DNA of 64,000 bases from Bacillus massiliigorillae (GCF_000380245.2 NZ_HG428741.1:2549665-2613664); one strand, 5' to 3'; counted from the stretch's first letter, positions 1-9,675 are shown. A program made the numbers and translations. Notes: a model not told the origin generated them from the sequence alone.

Positions 1-855
1 ATGTTCATGATTCATCATACTGTTCTTTACAGATTCAAAAACAACAGCTTGTTCTTCTGTTAGCGGAAGGTGATTACTTACTGTAAATTCACGATCTTTT
101 AAAGGATCTCGGTATACTTCCGTTTGAATAATTTCAACAATACCTTTTTCCTCTAACGCCTTTACAACACTCTCACCACAACCAGACACCTGTAATAACT
201 TTTGTAATGATTGAGTCTCTCGATGTTCAAGAAAGAAATCGATTAATTTAATTTGTTTGCGTGCACTTTTATTTAAAGACTGTTTAGCTTGGTGAAGTTC
301 TTCCTCGGTAAGCAACAGACGAACGCTTCTTTCCGTTTTCTTATTGCCTTTGTTTTTCACTTCGTAGACAACTTCAATGTGACCCACATCTATCTCTTTC
401 TTAAAAAGCTTGGCAAAAGAATGCTCCATCGCTGCTTCAAAATCAACCATTACATTTTGACGAAAGTATTTTTGTAAATTCCAATCAATCTTGTCAATAC
501 TAGTGTTTAATTTCAGGAATTTCTTATATTTCGCCTTTAAGGCAGCTGGCAGCATCGCTTGATAAGCAGCTATTTTTAGACATAATGTTTCCGTAGTTAA
601 CCAATCACCAAGCTGCAATAATTCTTCATTTAAGACAGGCTCTATATCAAAAAGAGAATCTAGTTCTCTTAATTTGGTCACGTCGCTACTGTTTTTTAGA
701 CCAACCACAAATCCTTGGACTTTCCTTGGGCCAAAAGGAACAATGACCCTAATACCGGGTACAACCATTCCTTCAAACCCACTTGGGACTAAATAATCGT
801 ATGCGTTATCCGTTTGTCTAGTAGGAACATCCACAATAACAGACGCTATTTCCAT
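1..855 (-). CDS. priA: Primosomal protein N' (replication restart helicase PriA), N-terminal part
   Basis: Partial gene: the ATG is at 855 and the reading frame runs open off the left edge (285 codons). PriA restarts stalled replication forks by binding branched DNA and loading the replicative helicase. The visible part begins MEIASVIVDVPT and contains VIVPFGPRKVQGFV, typical of the PriA 3'-DNA-binding domain, followed by the winged-helix region. The helicase motifs lie outside the window. An AAGGA ribosome site sits about 9 bases before the ATG, and the gene starts 5 bases after the coaBC stop, so the two are probably co-transcribed. The family assignment is firm, but completeness of the gene cannot be judged here. 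Confidence 0.93.
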   Translation of the reverse strand, partial: MEIASVIVDVPTRQTDNAYDYLVPSGFEGMVVPGIRVIVPFGPRKVQGFVVGLKNSSDVTKLRELDSLFDIEPVLNEELLQLGDWLTTETLCLKIAAYQAMLPAALKAKYKKFLKLNTSIDKIDWNLQKYFRQNVMVDFEAAMEHSFAKLFKKEIDVGHIEVVYEVKNKGNKKTERSVRLLLTEEELHQAKQSLNKSARKQIKLIDFFLEHRETQSLQKLLQVSGCGESVVKALEEKGIVEIIQTEVYRDPLKDREFTVSNHLPLTEEQAVVFESVKNSMMNHEH

Positions 856-860
856 TTATA

Positions 861-2069
861 TCAATCCTTCTTTAACAAGCTTGCAATTTCTCCAAGAATT
901 TTTTTCGCTACATCATGCTTACTCATCATTGGAACATCAATCACTGTACCGTCTTTTTTGTACATTGATACTTGGTTCGTTTCACTAGCAAAGCCTGCTC
1001 CTTCAGCTGCAACATTATTTGCGACAATCATATCGGCTCTTTTCTTTTCTAGTTTCGCTTTTGCGTACTGTTCAACATTATCTGTTTCAGCAGCAAACCC
1101 GACAAGAATTTGGTCCTTTTTAGTTTGACCTAGCTCCATCAAAATATCGTTCGTTCTTTCTAGTTCGATGTTTAAATCGCCAGACTTCTTTTTCATTTTG
1201 TTATCATGAACAATCTTTGGACGATAATCAGCAACCGCTGCCGTTTTAATAACCACATCTTGCTCCTCATATCGATTCATCACCGCTTCATACATTTCAC
1301 GAGCTGACTGAACATGAATAACCTTCACATTATTAGGAGCATCTATAGAAACTGGTCCTGATACAAGCGTAACATCAGCACCCATTTGTGCAGCTGTTTC
1401 AGCAATCGCATATCCCATTTTACCTGTTGAACGATTCGTAATGAAACGAACAGGATCGATTTTTTCTTTCGTCGGTCCAGCAGTAATTAATATTTTTTTG
1501 CCAACTAAATCTTGATTGTTTATTTTATTAACAAAATGACGTTTTAAATATTCCACAATTACTTCTGGTTCTTCCAATCTTCCCTTACCTGTATACCCGC
1601 ATGCTAAATAGCCTTCACCTGGCTCAATGAACAAATAGCCATAACTTCTTAGCGTATCCATATTCTTCTGAACAGCAGGGTGCGCATACATATGTACATT
1701 CATCGCTGGTGCTACAAGAACATCAGCCGTTGTTGCTAATAAAATGGTCGAAATCATATCGTCTGCAATTCCATTCGCCATTTTCCCTATTATGTTTGCA
1801 GTTGCTGGTGCAATTACAACAGCATCTGCCCAATCGGCTAAATCGATATGCGCTACAACCTTAGGGTTATTTTCTTGGAAAGTACTCGTATAAACTTCGT
1901 TACGAGATAGCGCTTGAAACGTTAATGGTGTAACAAACTTTGTTGCAGAGTCACTCATGATGACTTTTACTTCTGCTCCTTGTTGTGTCAATTTGCTAGT
2001 TAAGGCGGCCGCTTTAAAAACAGCGATTCCTCCAGTCACACATAACAATATCTTCTTGTTCTTTAACAT
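861..2069 (-). CDS. coaBC: Bifunctional phosphopantothenoylcysteine decarboxylase / phosphopantothenate-cysteine ligase
   Basis: Catalyses two steps of coenzyme A synthesis: CTP-dependent ligation of cysteine to 4'-phosphopantothenate, then FMN-dependent decarboxylation to 4'-phosphopantetheine. The N-terminal flavoprotein (CoaC) half shows the active-site His near residue 74, the PAMN motif at 121-124 and the redox Cys at 157 in LACGYTGKGRL. The CoaB half starts near 188 with ITAGPTKEKIDPVRFI and keeps the Lys-rich loop near 290. The length (402 aa) is normal. A strong GGGAGG site precedes the ATG. The rpoZ terminator lies just upstream, so coaBC and priA may need their own promoter in 2070-2140, where I found none convincing. 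Confidence 0.96.
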   Translation of the reverse strand: MLKNKKILLCVTGGIAVFKAAALTSKLTQQGAEVKVIMSDSATKFVTPLTFQALSRNEVYTSTFQENNPKVVAHIDLADWADAVVIAPATANIIGKMANGIADDMISTILLATTADVLVAPAMNVHMYAHPAVQKNMDTLRSYGYLFIEPGEGYLACGYTGKGRLEEPEVIVEYLKRHFVNKINNQDLVGKKILITAGPTKEKIDPVRFITNRSTGKMGYAIAETAAQMGADVTLVSGPVSIDAPNNVKVIHVQSAREMYEAVMNRYEEQDVVIKTAAVADYRPKIVHDNKMKKKSGDLNIELERTNDILMELGQTKKDQILVGFAAETDNVEQYAKAKLEKKRADMIVANNVAAEGAGFASETNQVSMYKKDGTVIDVPMMSKHDVAKKILGEIASLLKKD

Positions 2070-2146
2070 TCGACTTTCCTCCCGTTACATACTGTTTCTA
2101 TTATGAAGGATGCTACAATTTTTTTCATCTGTAAAGAAAAACAGAA

Positions 2147-2171
2147 AACCTTGTCGAAAAAGGACAAGGTT
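2147..2171 (-). terminator. Rho-independent terminator after rpoZ
   Basis: A 9-bp perfect stem (2147-2155 with 2163-2171) with a 7-base loop, followed on the minus strand by a T-rich tail (TTCTGTTTTTC). It lies 15 bases after the rpoZ stop and would end the yicC-remA-gmk-rpoZ transcript. Confidence 0.75.
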
Positions 2172-2185
2172 CCTGTGGTTTCTTA

Positions 2186-2401
2186 TTAGTTTTGAGAATG
2201 TTCAGGTGTTTCATGTGTATACGTTAGGATACCAGCATTAATTTCTTCTAATGCTTTCCCAACATTTTTGAATGAAACAGGTTTTGCAATACGTTGATCT
2301 TCGTTAACTTGCATTTGGCGTGCACGCTTAGCGGCAACCGATACAAGTGAATACTTGGAATCAATTTTATTTAATAGTGAATCAATAGAAGGATATAACA
2401 T
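2186..2401 (-). CDS. rpoZ: RNA polymerase omega subunit
   Basis: Small RNA polymerase subunit that chaperones the beta' subunit and stabilises the core enzyme. The 71-aa product begins MLYPSIDSLLNKIDSKYSLV and has the conserved AAKRARQM helix and GKALEEI, both diagnostic of omega. Its GGAGG ribosome site lies inside the end of gmk, two bases separate the genes, and the order gmk-rpoZ-coaBC-priA is standard in Bacillales. A terminator follows directly. Confidence 0.95.
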   Translation of the reverse strand: MLYPSIDSLLNKIDSKYSLVSVAAKRARQMQVNEDQRIAKPVSFKNVGKALEEINAGILTYTHETPEHSQN

Positions 2402-2403
2402 CT

Positions 2404-3018
2404 TTATTCAGCCTCCAACATTTTTAAATATCTTTTTGCTACATATTCTCTGTTACAGTGACCTGCAACAACGATGGCTTTTATTTTATCACAAGCAGAC
2501 TCAACTGTGTCGTTTTCTACTACATAATCATATAAATCCATCATTTCAATTTCTTCTTTAGCTGTCTTCAATCGGTTTGCAATCACATCTTCAGATTCCG
2601 TTCCGCGACCGATAATTCGGCTTTCTAATTCAGACAAGCTTGGTGGTGCCAAGAAAATAAATAATGCTTCTGGGAATTTCTCACGAATTTGACGAGCTCC
2701 TTGCACTTCAATTTCAAGAAATACATCTTTGCCATCCGCAATTGTTTGGCGAACATAATCAACTGGCGTTCCGTAGTAATTCCCTACAAACTCAGCATAT
2801 TCTAATAGCTTACCTTGTTTGATTAATTCTTCAAACTCATCGCGGGATTTAAAGAAATAATCAACTCCGTCCACTTCACCTTCACGAGGTTTACGCGTTG
2901 TCATACTAATCGAATATTGAAAAGCAAGATCCTCTTGCTTAAACAGCTCTTTTCGAACAGTCCCTTTACCAACGCCCGAAGGACCTGATAATACTATTAA
3001 CAAACCTTTGTCTTTCAT
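2404..3018 (-). CDS. gmk: Guanylate kinase
   Basis: Phosphorylates GMP to GDP with ATP in purine nucleotide supply. The P-loop GPSGVGKG is at residues 12-19, and the GMP-binding segment with YYGTPVDYV and the EVQGARQI helix are present. I start at ATG 3018 (204 aa) because the protein then begins MKDKGLLIVLSG like its homologues. An in-frame GTG at 3027, abutting the remA stop, would add three residues. A GAAGGA ribosome site lies inside the remA end. Co-directional and tightly coupled with remA and rpoZ. Confidence 0.95.
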   Translation of the reverse strand: MKDKGLLIVLSGPSGVGKGTVRKELFKQEDLAFQYSISMTTRKPREGEVDGVDYFFKSRDEFEELIKQGKLLEYAEFVGNYYGTPVDYVRQTIADGKDVFLEIEVQGARQIREKFPEALFIFLAPPSLSELESRIIGRGTESEDVIANRLKTAKEEIEMMDLYDYVVENDTVESACDKIKAIVVAGHCNREYVAKRYLKMLEAE

Positions 3019-3027
3019 TCTACCCAC

Positions 3028-3291
3028 TTATCCTTCCTCGACTTGATCATCTTTATCATGCAACCTTGAAGCAACTGTTTCAGGCTGCACTGCAGACAAG
3101 ATCACATGGTCACTATCTGTTACGATAACAGCTCTCGTTCTTCTCCCATACGTAGCATCAATTAGTGAACCTTTGTCTCTTGCTTCTTGTATTATTCTTT
3201 TAATAGGAGCAGATTCTGGACTTACAATAGAAATAATACGATTCGCCGAGACGATATTTCCAAAGCCAATGTTAATCAACTTAATTGACAT
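3028..3291 (-). CDS. remA: Extracellular matrix regulator RemA (DUF370)
   Basis: DNA-binding protein that in B. subtilis activates biofilm matrix operons and osmoprotection genes, forming oligomeric rings on DNA. The 87-aa product is highly conserved: MSIKLINIGFGNIV, then SPESAPIKRIIQ and DATYGRRTRAV. A GGAGGG site lies 6 bases before the ATG. It sits between yicC and gmk as in other Bacillus. The function is transferred from the family. Confidence 0.95.
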   Translation of the reverse strand: MSIKLINIGFGNIVSANRIISIVSPESAPIKRIIQEARDKGSLIDATYGRRTRAVIVTDSDHVILSAVQPETVASRLHDKDDQVEEG

Positions 3292-3351
3292 AATTGCCCT
3301 CCAATTATCGTATTACTAGTCTGACCTTCTCTAAGATGCTATAAACGATGA

Positions 3352-4227
3352 TTATTCAATATTTTGAATTTGTTCCTTCATTTTTTCAAGCAAACTCTTC
3401 ATTTCAACAACCTCGATGGCAATGTTTGAATCATTTGCTTTGGAACCGATTGTATTAACTTCTCGATTCATTTCTTGAACAAGGAAATCTAATTTTCTTC
3501 CTATTGCCTCATTACTATTCAATGATGCATATACTTGTGCAAGATGACTATTTAATCTAATAATCTCTTCATTAAGATCGGCTTTATCTGTAAAAATAGC
3601 AACTTCATTTAACAATCTTGTTTCATCTACCATACCGGCAGTAAATTCCGTCATTCTTTGTTGCAATCGCTCTCTATATGCTTGAGTAACGATTGGGGCC
3701 AAGCTCTTTACCTTTTCAGCAGTTTCTTTTAGCTTATCTAGGTGTTGCTGAATATCTATTTTCAATTGCGTTCCTTCTGCCATTCTCATACGTTTCAGTT
3801 CTTCACCCGCTTGATTAACCGCACTCATAATATGCGCTTCGATTTCAGGTGAATTCGTTTGTTCTTCTTGAATAATAAAAACATCTTCTAACTGAGAAAC
3901 AGTATGAGGTGTATTATTAGGATGCATTTGATATTTATTTGAAATAATATCTAGACTATTCATATATTGATCTAATAAAGACCAGTCGACAACAAGCTTT
4001 TTATGTATGAGTCCATCACCTTCTACAGTGATAAAAACTTCAGCACGTCCTCTTCTGATATAAGACCCGAGTTGCTTCTTAATCTTATCCTCTAAAACAA
4101 GGAGCTGACGAGGCATTCTTATATGATATTCACAAAAGCGATGATTTACTGTTTTTACTTCAACAAGTATTCGCAAATTCTCGCTTTCACTAATTCCTCG
4201 ACCGTATCCTGTCATGCTTACAACCAT
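3352..4227 (-). CDS. yloC: YicC/YloC family endoribonuclease
   Basis: Member of the YicC family; E. coli YicC is an endoribonuclease, and the Bacillus homologue YloC is less studied. The frame is open upstream to 4251 with a GTG, but the ATG at 4227 gives MVVSMTGYGRG, the family's conserved N-terminus, with a GGAAGTG site 6 bases upstream. That makes 291 aa, the usual length. The C-terminal DUF1732 half contains EMNREVNTIGSKAND and a final coiled coil. It is probably the first gene of yicC-remA-gmk-rpoZ. Confidence 0.92.
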   Translation of the reverse strand: MVVSMTGYGRGISESENLRILVEVKTVNHRFCEYHIRMPRQLLVLEDKIKKQLGSYIRRGRAEVFITVEGDGLIHKKLVVDWSLLDQYMNSLDIISNKYQMHPNNTPHTVSQLEDVFIIQEEQTNSPEIEAHIMSAVNQAGEELKRMRMAEGTQLKIDIQQHLDKLKETAEKVKSLAPIVTQAYRERLQQRMTEFTAGMVDETRLLNEVAIFTDKADLNEEIIRLNSHLAQVYASLNSNEAIGRKLDFLVQEMNREVNTIGSKANDSNIAIEVVEMKSLLEKMKEQIQNIE

Positions 4228-4359
4228 GATAATCACTTCCAATTCCACCACATCATTGTGGGCTATGTTACGAGCGCTGTAGATACAAGATTAAAAGTCC
4301 GCCTAAAGTATTAGACTTCATCCTATTGATGGTAATATCGTACTTTATAGCTTATAAAA

Positions 4360-4395
4360 AAATAAAAAGGTAATAGAGGACACTCTACTACCTTT
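4360..4395 (-). terminator. Rho-independent terminator after the calcium ATPase gene
   Basis: A 13-bp stem (4366-4378 with 4383-4395, one wobble) with a 4-base loop, and a minus-strand tail TTTTTATTTTTTTAT. It lies 17 bases after the ATPase stop and is a textbook intrinsic terminator. Confidence 0.9.
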
Positions 4396-4411
4396 ACGAT
4401 TATAACACAGT

Positions 4412-7087
4412 TTATTGCGTTTTTCTTATGAAAAATGACCCTGCCAGTAAAAAAGTTGGTATAGCTGACATTCCTAAAACAAGGAGCCAATCTTTTGGAA
4501 TAATAGCAACTGTTCCAAAAATCCCTTGTAAAGCTGGTATATATATAACAGGAATAATCATTAATAATGAAAGAAGAACAGCTCCAACTAAATATTTATT
4601 CCCAAACGGATTTCGAGCAAAAATATTCTTCTCACTTCTACAATCAAATACATGAATTAATTGTGCCAGAACAAGTGTTACAAAAGCAATGGTTTGAGCA
4701 TATGCCAAATTACCAGGATTATTATGAAGCGCCGTCATAAATGCAAGTAATGTCGCCCCTCCAATTAGAAAACCTCGTGAAACAATTTTCCAACCTAAAC
4801 CTCGTGAAAACACACCTTCTTTTGGATGTCTAGGCTTACGTTTCATCACATTATCTTCAGGTTGGTCTAACCCTAACGCCATGGCTGGTAAACCATCCGT
4901 TACTAAATTGACCCAAAGAATTTGAATAGCCGTTAATGGAAGTGGCAATGCAAGTAGCATCGCAAACAACATAACTAAAATTTCACCAACATTGGATGCC
5001 AACAGATAGCGAATGAATTTACGTATATTTTCATATATATTTCGACCTTCTTTTATAGCCGATTTAATCGTAGCAAAATTATCATCCAATAAAACAAGTG
5101 CCGAAGCTTCTTTTGATACATCTGTTCCTGTAATGCCCATTGCAACTCCAATGTCTGCAGCTTTAATAGCTGGAGCATCATTAACTCCGTCTCCTGTCAT
5201 TGCGACAACATGTCCTTTATTTTGTAATGCCTTCACAATTTTCAACTTATGTTCGGGAGACACGCGAGCAAAAACAGCAACATGTTCCACTACCTCTTCT
5301 AAGTCTTCCAAGCTCATGTCGTTTAATTCTCGACCTTCTATTACAATGTCATCTTTTTGCAAAATACCAAGTTGTTTTGCTATTGCCTTCGCTGTTGCTA
5401 CATGGTCACCAGTAATCATAATAGTTTTAATACCTGCTTTGTGGCACTCACTTACAGCATCCTTCACCTCTGGTCGTGGTGGATCGATAATTCCTTGTAG
5501 ACCTATAAATGTTAAATCTCTTTCAATTTCACGTTCATGCATAGTTACTGACGAAGAAGTTACTTTTTTATAACCAATTGCAATCGTTCTAAGTGCTTGT
5601 GATGCTAAGTCGTCAATTGCATTTTGTATGGAATCAACACTACGGCTATCCATAGTCATCGCTCTTTCATCCCAAAGAATCGATTTGCATTTACCTAATA
5701 AAACATCCGGTGCACCTTTTGTAACAACAAAATATTGACCATTACCATCTTTTACGATTACACTCATCATTTTTCTAGACGAGTCAAATGGATATTCCTT
5801 CTCAATTGAAAACTGTTGAAGAAGTTGAGCCTTCGTTATCCCTGCTTTCATAGCAGCAACTTGCATAGCGCCTTCCGTTGCGCTACCTTCAACAATCAAT
5901 TGACCTTCTACTTCTCTCACTTCTGAAGTATTACATAGCAATCCAAAAGTAAGTAATTGTTGCATTGATTTACTGATTTCCTTAACTGCTTGACCATTTT
6001 TTGAGAATGAGCCAGACGCTTCATTACCTTTCCCATCAATATGCCATGTATGACCGCTATCCCAAACAGTTGTTACTGTCATTTTATTTTGTGTTAATGT
6101 TCCTGTTTTGTCGGAGCAAATGACAGACGCACACCCTAAGGTTTCAACAGCTGGTAGCTTACGAACGATGGCTCGCTGCTTAATCATTCTTTGTACACCA
6201 AGAGAAAGTGCAACCGTCACAATCGCAGGAAGACCCTCTGGTATTGCCGCTACAGCAAGCGATACCCCAGCCAACACCATCGTATACAAATTATTTCCTT
6301 GGAAAACCCCTAATCCAATCACTAATATGGTTAACAAAATAGCAACAACAATTAAAATCTTCCCGAGTTGTTCTAATCTATGTTGTAAAGGTGTAATCAT
6401 TGCTTTTGCTGATTGCAGCATGTCTGCTATTTGTCCCATTTCTGTGTTCATACCAGTCGCTGTAACAATACCAACACCATTCCCACGCGCCACCATTGTT
6501 CCCATGAATGCCATGTTCTCTTCATCACCAATGCTATTCACATGATGAAAAACCGATGATCCTGTTTTATTTACCGCAATGGATTCTCCAGTTAATGCCG
6601 ATTCTTCGATTTCTAACGAGCTAGCGTCTATAATTCGCAAATCAGCACCAATGCGGTCACCCGTACTAAACTTTAAAACATCTCCTACAACTACTTGTTT
6701 TGAAGCGATTTTTGTCCAATTACCTTCACGCAAAGCATTTACTTGAGGAGCAGACATTTCTTTTAAAGCATCTAGCGACTTTTCTGCTTTATGTTCTTGC
6801 ACAAAGCCCATCACTGCATTAATAATAACAATCGCAATAATAGCAATGGCATCAATATATTCACCAAGCAAACCAGAAATCAACGTAGCCGCTAATAATA
6901 CTAAAATCATAAAATCTTTAAATTGGGAAAAAAACATTAAGAGCGCTGACTTTTTCTCACCTTCTTGTAGTTCATTCAAACCGGATTCTTGCAATCTTCT
7001 TTCTACTTCTTCTTCATCTAATCCCCTTTTCGCATTGGTTTTCAAGGCAGCTTCTAACTCTGCCTTGTCCATTTCTCTAAACACCAT
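4412..7087 (-). CDS. yloB: P-type Ca2+-transporting ATPase (SERCA-like, YloB)
   Basis: Membrane calcium pump (P2A type) coupling ATP hydrolysis to Ca2+ export. Visible landmarks: TGES at 166-169 (actuator domain), PEGLPA at 283-288 in the fourth membrane helix (Ca2+ site), the phosphorylated Asp326 in DKTGT, the TGDGVNDAPA hinge, and a C-terminal bundle of membrane helices with VNLVTDGLPA. The length of 891 aa matches B. subtilis YloB (890), which is linked to sporulation and germination. A GGGAGTG site lies 11 bases before the ATG. Monocistronic: a strong terminator follows, and rqcH is divergent upstream. Confidence 0.95.
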   Translation of the reverse strand: MVFREMDKAELEAALKTNAKRGLDEEEVERRLQESGLNELQEGEKKSALLMFFSQFKDFMILVLLAATLISGLLGEYIDAIAIIAIVIINAVMGFVQEHKAEKSLDALKEMSAPQVNALREGNWTKIASKQVVVGDVLKFSTGDRIGADLRIIDASSLEIEESALTGESIAVNKTGSSVFHHVNSIGDEENMAFMGTMVARGNGVGIVTATGMNTEMGQIADMLQSAKAMITPLQHRLEQLGKILIVVAILLTILVIGLGVFQGNNLYTMVLAGVSLAVAAIPEGLPAIVTVALSLGVQRMIKQRAIVRKLPAVETLGCASVICSDKTGTLTQNKMTVTTVWDSGHTWHIDGKGNEASGSFSKNGQAVKEISKSMQQLLTFGLLCNTSEVREVEGQLIVEGSATEGAMQVAAMKAGITKAQLLQQFSIEKEYPFDSSRKMMSVIVKDGNGQYFVVTKGAPDVLLGKCKSILWDERAMTMDSRSVDSIQNAIDDLASQALRTIAIGYKKVTSSSVTMHEREIERDLTFIGLQGIIDPPRPEVKDAVSECHKAGIKTIMITGDHVATAKAIAKQLGILQKDDIVIEGRELNDMSLEDLEEVVEHVAVFARVSPEHKLKIVKALQNKGHVVAMTGDGVNDAPAIKAADIGVAMGITGTDVSKEASALVLLDDNFATIKSAIKEGRNIYENIRKFIRYLLASNVGEILVMLFAMLLALPLPLTAIQILWVNLVTDGLPAMALGLDQPEDNVMKRKPRHPKEGVFSRGLGWKIVSRGFLIGGATLLAFMTALHNNPGNLAYAQTIAFVTLVLAQLIHVFDCRSEKNIFARNPFGNKYLVGAVLLSLLMIIPVIYIPALQGIFGTVAIIPKDWLLVLGMSAIPTFLLAGSFFIRKTQ

Positions 7088-7152
7088 GAATTGTTCTCAC
7101 TCCCATTCTCCAAAACAACAGCTAAGAGTTGTCCTTCTTGTAACCATGCTTA

Positions 7153-7181
7153 TTCAGACAACCAAGAAAAAATGCTATAAT
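7153..7181 (+). promoter_or_regulatory. Candidate sigma-A promoter of rqcH
   Basis: TTCAGA (7153-7158), a 17-base spacer, then a perfect TATAAT (7176-7181), in the rqcH/yloB divergent region. It would give a leader of about 140 bases before the rqcH ATG. The -35 matches only 4 of 6 positions. Confidence 0.5.
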
Positions 7182-7325
7182 AAAAAGAAAAACCGTCACC
7201 GGTCTTTTTTAATTCGTGCTTTAGCTTCTGTGTTGTACTCCTAATTAAAAAAGCGACAAACAGTAGGAATAAAATAGAACACTAAAAACAAGCACTATTA
7301 GTCAATAGAAAAGGAAGATACATAT

Positions 7326-9035
7326 ATGGCATTTGATGGACTTTTTACGAAAGCAATGTGTGAAGAATTCACACAAACGATAAATGGTGGGAGGATTAAT
7401 AAAATCCACCAACCATATCAGAACGAAATCATTATCATCATTCGTGCTAATGGAAAAAATCACAAATTACTATTATCTGCTCACCCAAGCTACAGCCGAG
7501 CACAATTAACGAATGAAGCATATGAAAACCCACAGGATCCACCAATGTTCTGTATGCTTCTACGCAAACACCTTGAAGGTGCAATCATAGAAAATATATA
7601 TCAAAAAGAACAAGATCGTATTATCATTTTTGATATTAAAGGACGAGATGAAATTGGTGACATTAGTTATAAAAGATTAATTGTTGAAATAATGGGGCGT
7701 CACAGTAACATTATTCTTGTCAATAAAGAAACGAATATGATATTAGACAGCATTAAGCATGTTTCATATGCTGTAAATTCATACAGAGCAATACTACCAG
7801 GTCAAGAATATAAATTTCCGCCTGAACAACATAAACAAAATCCATTAACAGCTACAACAGAGGACATTTTAAAAGCATTAGACTTTAATGCAGGAAAACT
7901 TGATAAACAAATTGTTCAAGCATTTGCAGGTATCTCACCATTACTTGCAAAAGAAATAATATTTCAAAGCAAATTACCAACACAAGATCAAGTAGTTCAA
8001 GCGTTCAATAAGGTCATGACTACTTTCCAACAAGAAGCGTATAGCCCTTGTATTATGCAGTCGAACAATAAAGAGATTTTTTATTGTATCTCATTGCAGC
8101 ATATCAATGGACAAACTAAGTCTTTCAATACACTTAGTGAAATGTTAGATCGATTCTATTTTGGCAAAGCTGCTCGTGATCGTATTAAGCAACAGGCACA
8201 AGATTTAGAACGATTTATCGTTAATGAAAAAGAAAAAAACGAAAAGAAAATTATTAAGCTAGAAAAAACATTAGAAGAAAGTGAAAAAGGTGAGCAATTT
8301 AAGCTTTATGGTGAGCTTTTAACAGCGAACATTTATCAATTAAAACAAGGCATGAGCGAAATAGAGGTAATCAATTATTATGACGAAGAGGGTAAAACGA
8401 TTGAGATTCCATTAAACCCACAGAAGTCCCCTTCTCAGAACGCACAGCTTTATTTCACGAAGTATCAAAAATCAAAAAATGCAATTGAAATTGTAACTGT
8501 GCAAATTCAATTAGCAACTGAAGAAGCAAACTACTTTGATGCCTTGTTACAACAGCTTGACTCAGCTGAACCAAAAGATATTGAAGAAATGCGCGAGGAA
8601 CTGCAAGAAGGTGGTTATATTAAACAACGCTTTAAAAAAGGTGCAAAAAAGAAAAAAGACACGAAACCTGTTCTGGATGAATATGTTTCTTCTACTGGCG
8701 ATACAATTCTTGTCGGAAAGAATAATAAACAAAATGAATATTTAACGAATAAGCTAAGTAGTAGAGACGATCTTTGGTTTCATACAAAAGATATCCCAGG
8801 CTCACATGTTGTGATTCGCAATAGCGCTCCAACAGAGCAAACCATTCTTGAAGCTGCTATGCTTGCCGCCTACTATAGTAAAGCAAAAAGCTCTAGTGGT
8901 GTTCCAGTTGATTACACACAAATTCGTCATGTTAAAAAACCTAGAGGCTCTAAGCCTGGTTTTGTCACTTACGATAATCAAAATACAATTTATGTAACTC
9001 CAGATGCGGATGAAGTTCTGAAATTAAAGAAATAA
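7326..9035 (+). CDS. rqcH: Ribosome-associated quality control factor RqcH (NEMF/Rqc2 family, YloA)
   Basis: Binds obstructed 50S subunits carrying peptidyl-tRNA and recruits tRNA-Ala to add C-terminal alanine tails that mark the chain for proteolysis. Domains: NFACT-N (1-170) with the Asp97-Arg98 pair needed for tRNA recruitment, helix-hairpin-helix region (175-265), a long charged coiled coil (285-430), and C-terminal NFACT-R with DDLWFHTKDIPGSHVV. Older databases label it fibronectin-binding protein. The length of 569 aa is normal. The ribosome site AAAAGGAAG precedes the ATG. Single gene with its own promoter and terminator. YlmH (28621-29394), a second quality-control-linked protein, is also in this window. 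Confidence 0.95.
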   Translation: MAFDGLFTKAMCEEFTQTINGGRINKIHQPYQNEIIIIIRANGKNHKLLLSAHPSYSRAQLTNEAYENPQDPPMFCMLLRKHLEGAIIENIYQKEQDRIIIFDIKGRDEIGDISYKRLIVEIMGRHSNIILVNKETNMILDSIKHVSYAVNSYRAILPGQEYKFPPEQHKQNPLTATTEDILKALDFNAGKLDKQIVQAFAGISPLLAKEIIFQSKLPTQDQVVQAFNKVMTTFQQEAYSPCIMQSNNKEIFYCISLQHINGQTKSFNTLSEMLDRFYFGKAARDRIKQQAQDLERFIVNEKEKNEKKIIKLEKTLEESEKGEQFKLYGELLTANIYQLKQGMSEIEVINYYDEEGKTIEIPLNPQKSPSQNAQLYFTKYQKSKNAIEIVTVQIQLATEEANYFDALLQQLDSAEPKDIEEMREELQEGGYIKQRFKKGAKKKKDTKPVLDEYVSSTGDTILVGKNNKQNEYLTNKLSSRDDLWFHTKDIPGSHVVIRNSAPTEQTILEAAMLAAYYSKAKSSSGVPVDYTQIRHVKKPRGSKPGFVTYDNQNTIYVTPDADEVLKLKK

Positions 9036-9041
9036 TCGGCT

Positions 9042-9081
9042 GTCCAAAAAGTGATTTTTAATCACTTTTTGGGCGCCTTTT
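9042..9081 (+). terminator. Rho-independent terminator after rqcH
   Basis: A 14-bp stem (9042-9055 with 9061-9074, one G-T pair) with a 5-base loop and tail GCCTTTTTAC. Its core, AAGTGATT..AATCACTT, recurs in the terminators at 32180 and 49427. Confidence 0.9.
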
Positions 9082-9222
9082 TACGCTTTTAAGATGCTTC
9101 GTACCTGTTTACATCCAATCGATAATTTAGGTAAGGTTACTTGAAATGGTTGATTTTTGGCGTTTTTTTTCTATGAAGACATCCATTCTTTTAAAAATGG
9201 AATGTTGATTCATATCACTTCA

Positions 9223-9675
9223 TTACCTTTTTTCAGCTATTCTTTTTAACTCTTTTGCACGATTCACAATAAAATGTCTCATATATTTTTCTAAAAATAA
9301 TGTATCGGCTATTTTTCCAAGAATGCCAAAAGGAGATTTATAAGAAAAGGTATCTATCATAATAGTTCCTGTTCCACTTTCTATAAATTCATGTATATGC
9401 GTAAAAGAACGGAAGACACCTTTAACCATAACATCTGTAAACATGTAAGGCTTCTCCATCGCTATTATCTTTGCTGTTAATTTTTGTTTTACTCCTAGAT
9501 GAGTGGCTTCCCAAGTTACTGTATTACCATTTTCCATTAATCCAACTGTAACTCCGTCTATAGCTCTTTCCTTTGTTTTCGTAGTAGTTTCTGCGTGTAT
9601 TTCCACATTTCTCGCAAGATCAAAACAAACATGGATGGCTGCGTCGATATATATATCGTGTTTAATTATAGGCAT
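9223..9675 (-). CDS. SRPBCC (START-like) family protein
   Basis: A 150-aa soluble protein with the SRPBCC/polyketide-cyclase-like fold: an opening beta strand (IKHDIYIDAAIHVCFDLARNVE), central strands (NTVTWEATHL, TIMIDTFSYKSPFGILG) and a long C-terminal helix. Such proteins bind small hydrophobic ligands; the ligand and role here are unknown. A GGAAAGG site lies 10 bases before the ATG. It is flanked by unrelated genes in an accessory patch between rqcH and pyrE and has no obvious operon partner. Confidence 0.7.
   Translation of the reverse strand: MPIIKHDIYIDAAIHVCFDLARNVEIHAETTTKTKERAIDGVTVGLMENGNTVTWEATHLGVKQKLTAKIIAMEKPYMFTDVMVKGVFRSFTHIHEFIESGTGTIMIDTFSYKSPFGILGKIADTLFLEKYMRHFIVNRAKELKRIAEKR

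Noticed and set aside
5013..5573. Long plus-strand frames opposite the calcium ATPase, carB, ftsZ and other genes
   Set aside because: They run antisense to strongly conserved proteins, have no ribosome sites and show no recognisable domains.
7182..7210. A-rich/T-rich hairpin with CCG/CGG core right after the rqcH promoter
   Set aside because: Only 3-4 GC pairs, it lies directly at the presumed start point, and no upstream transcript needs ending there.
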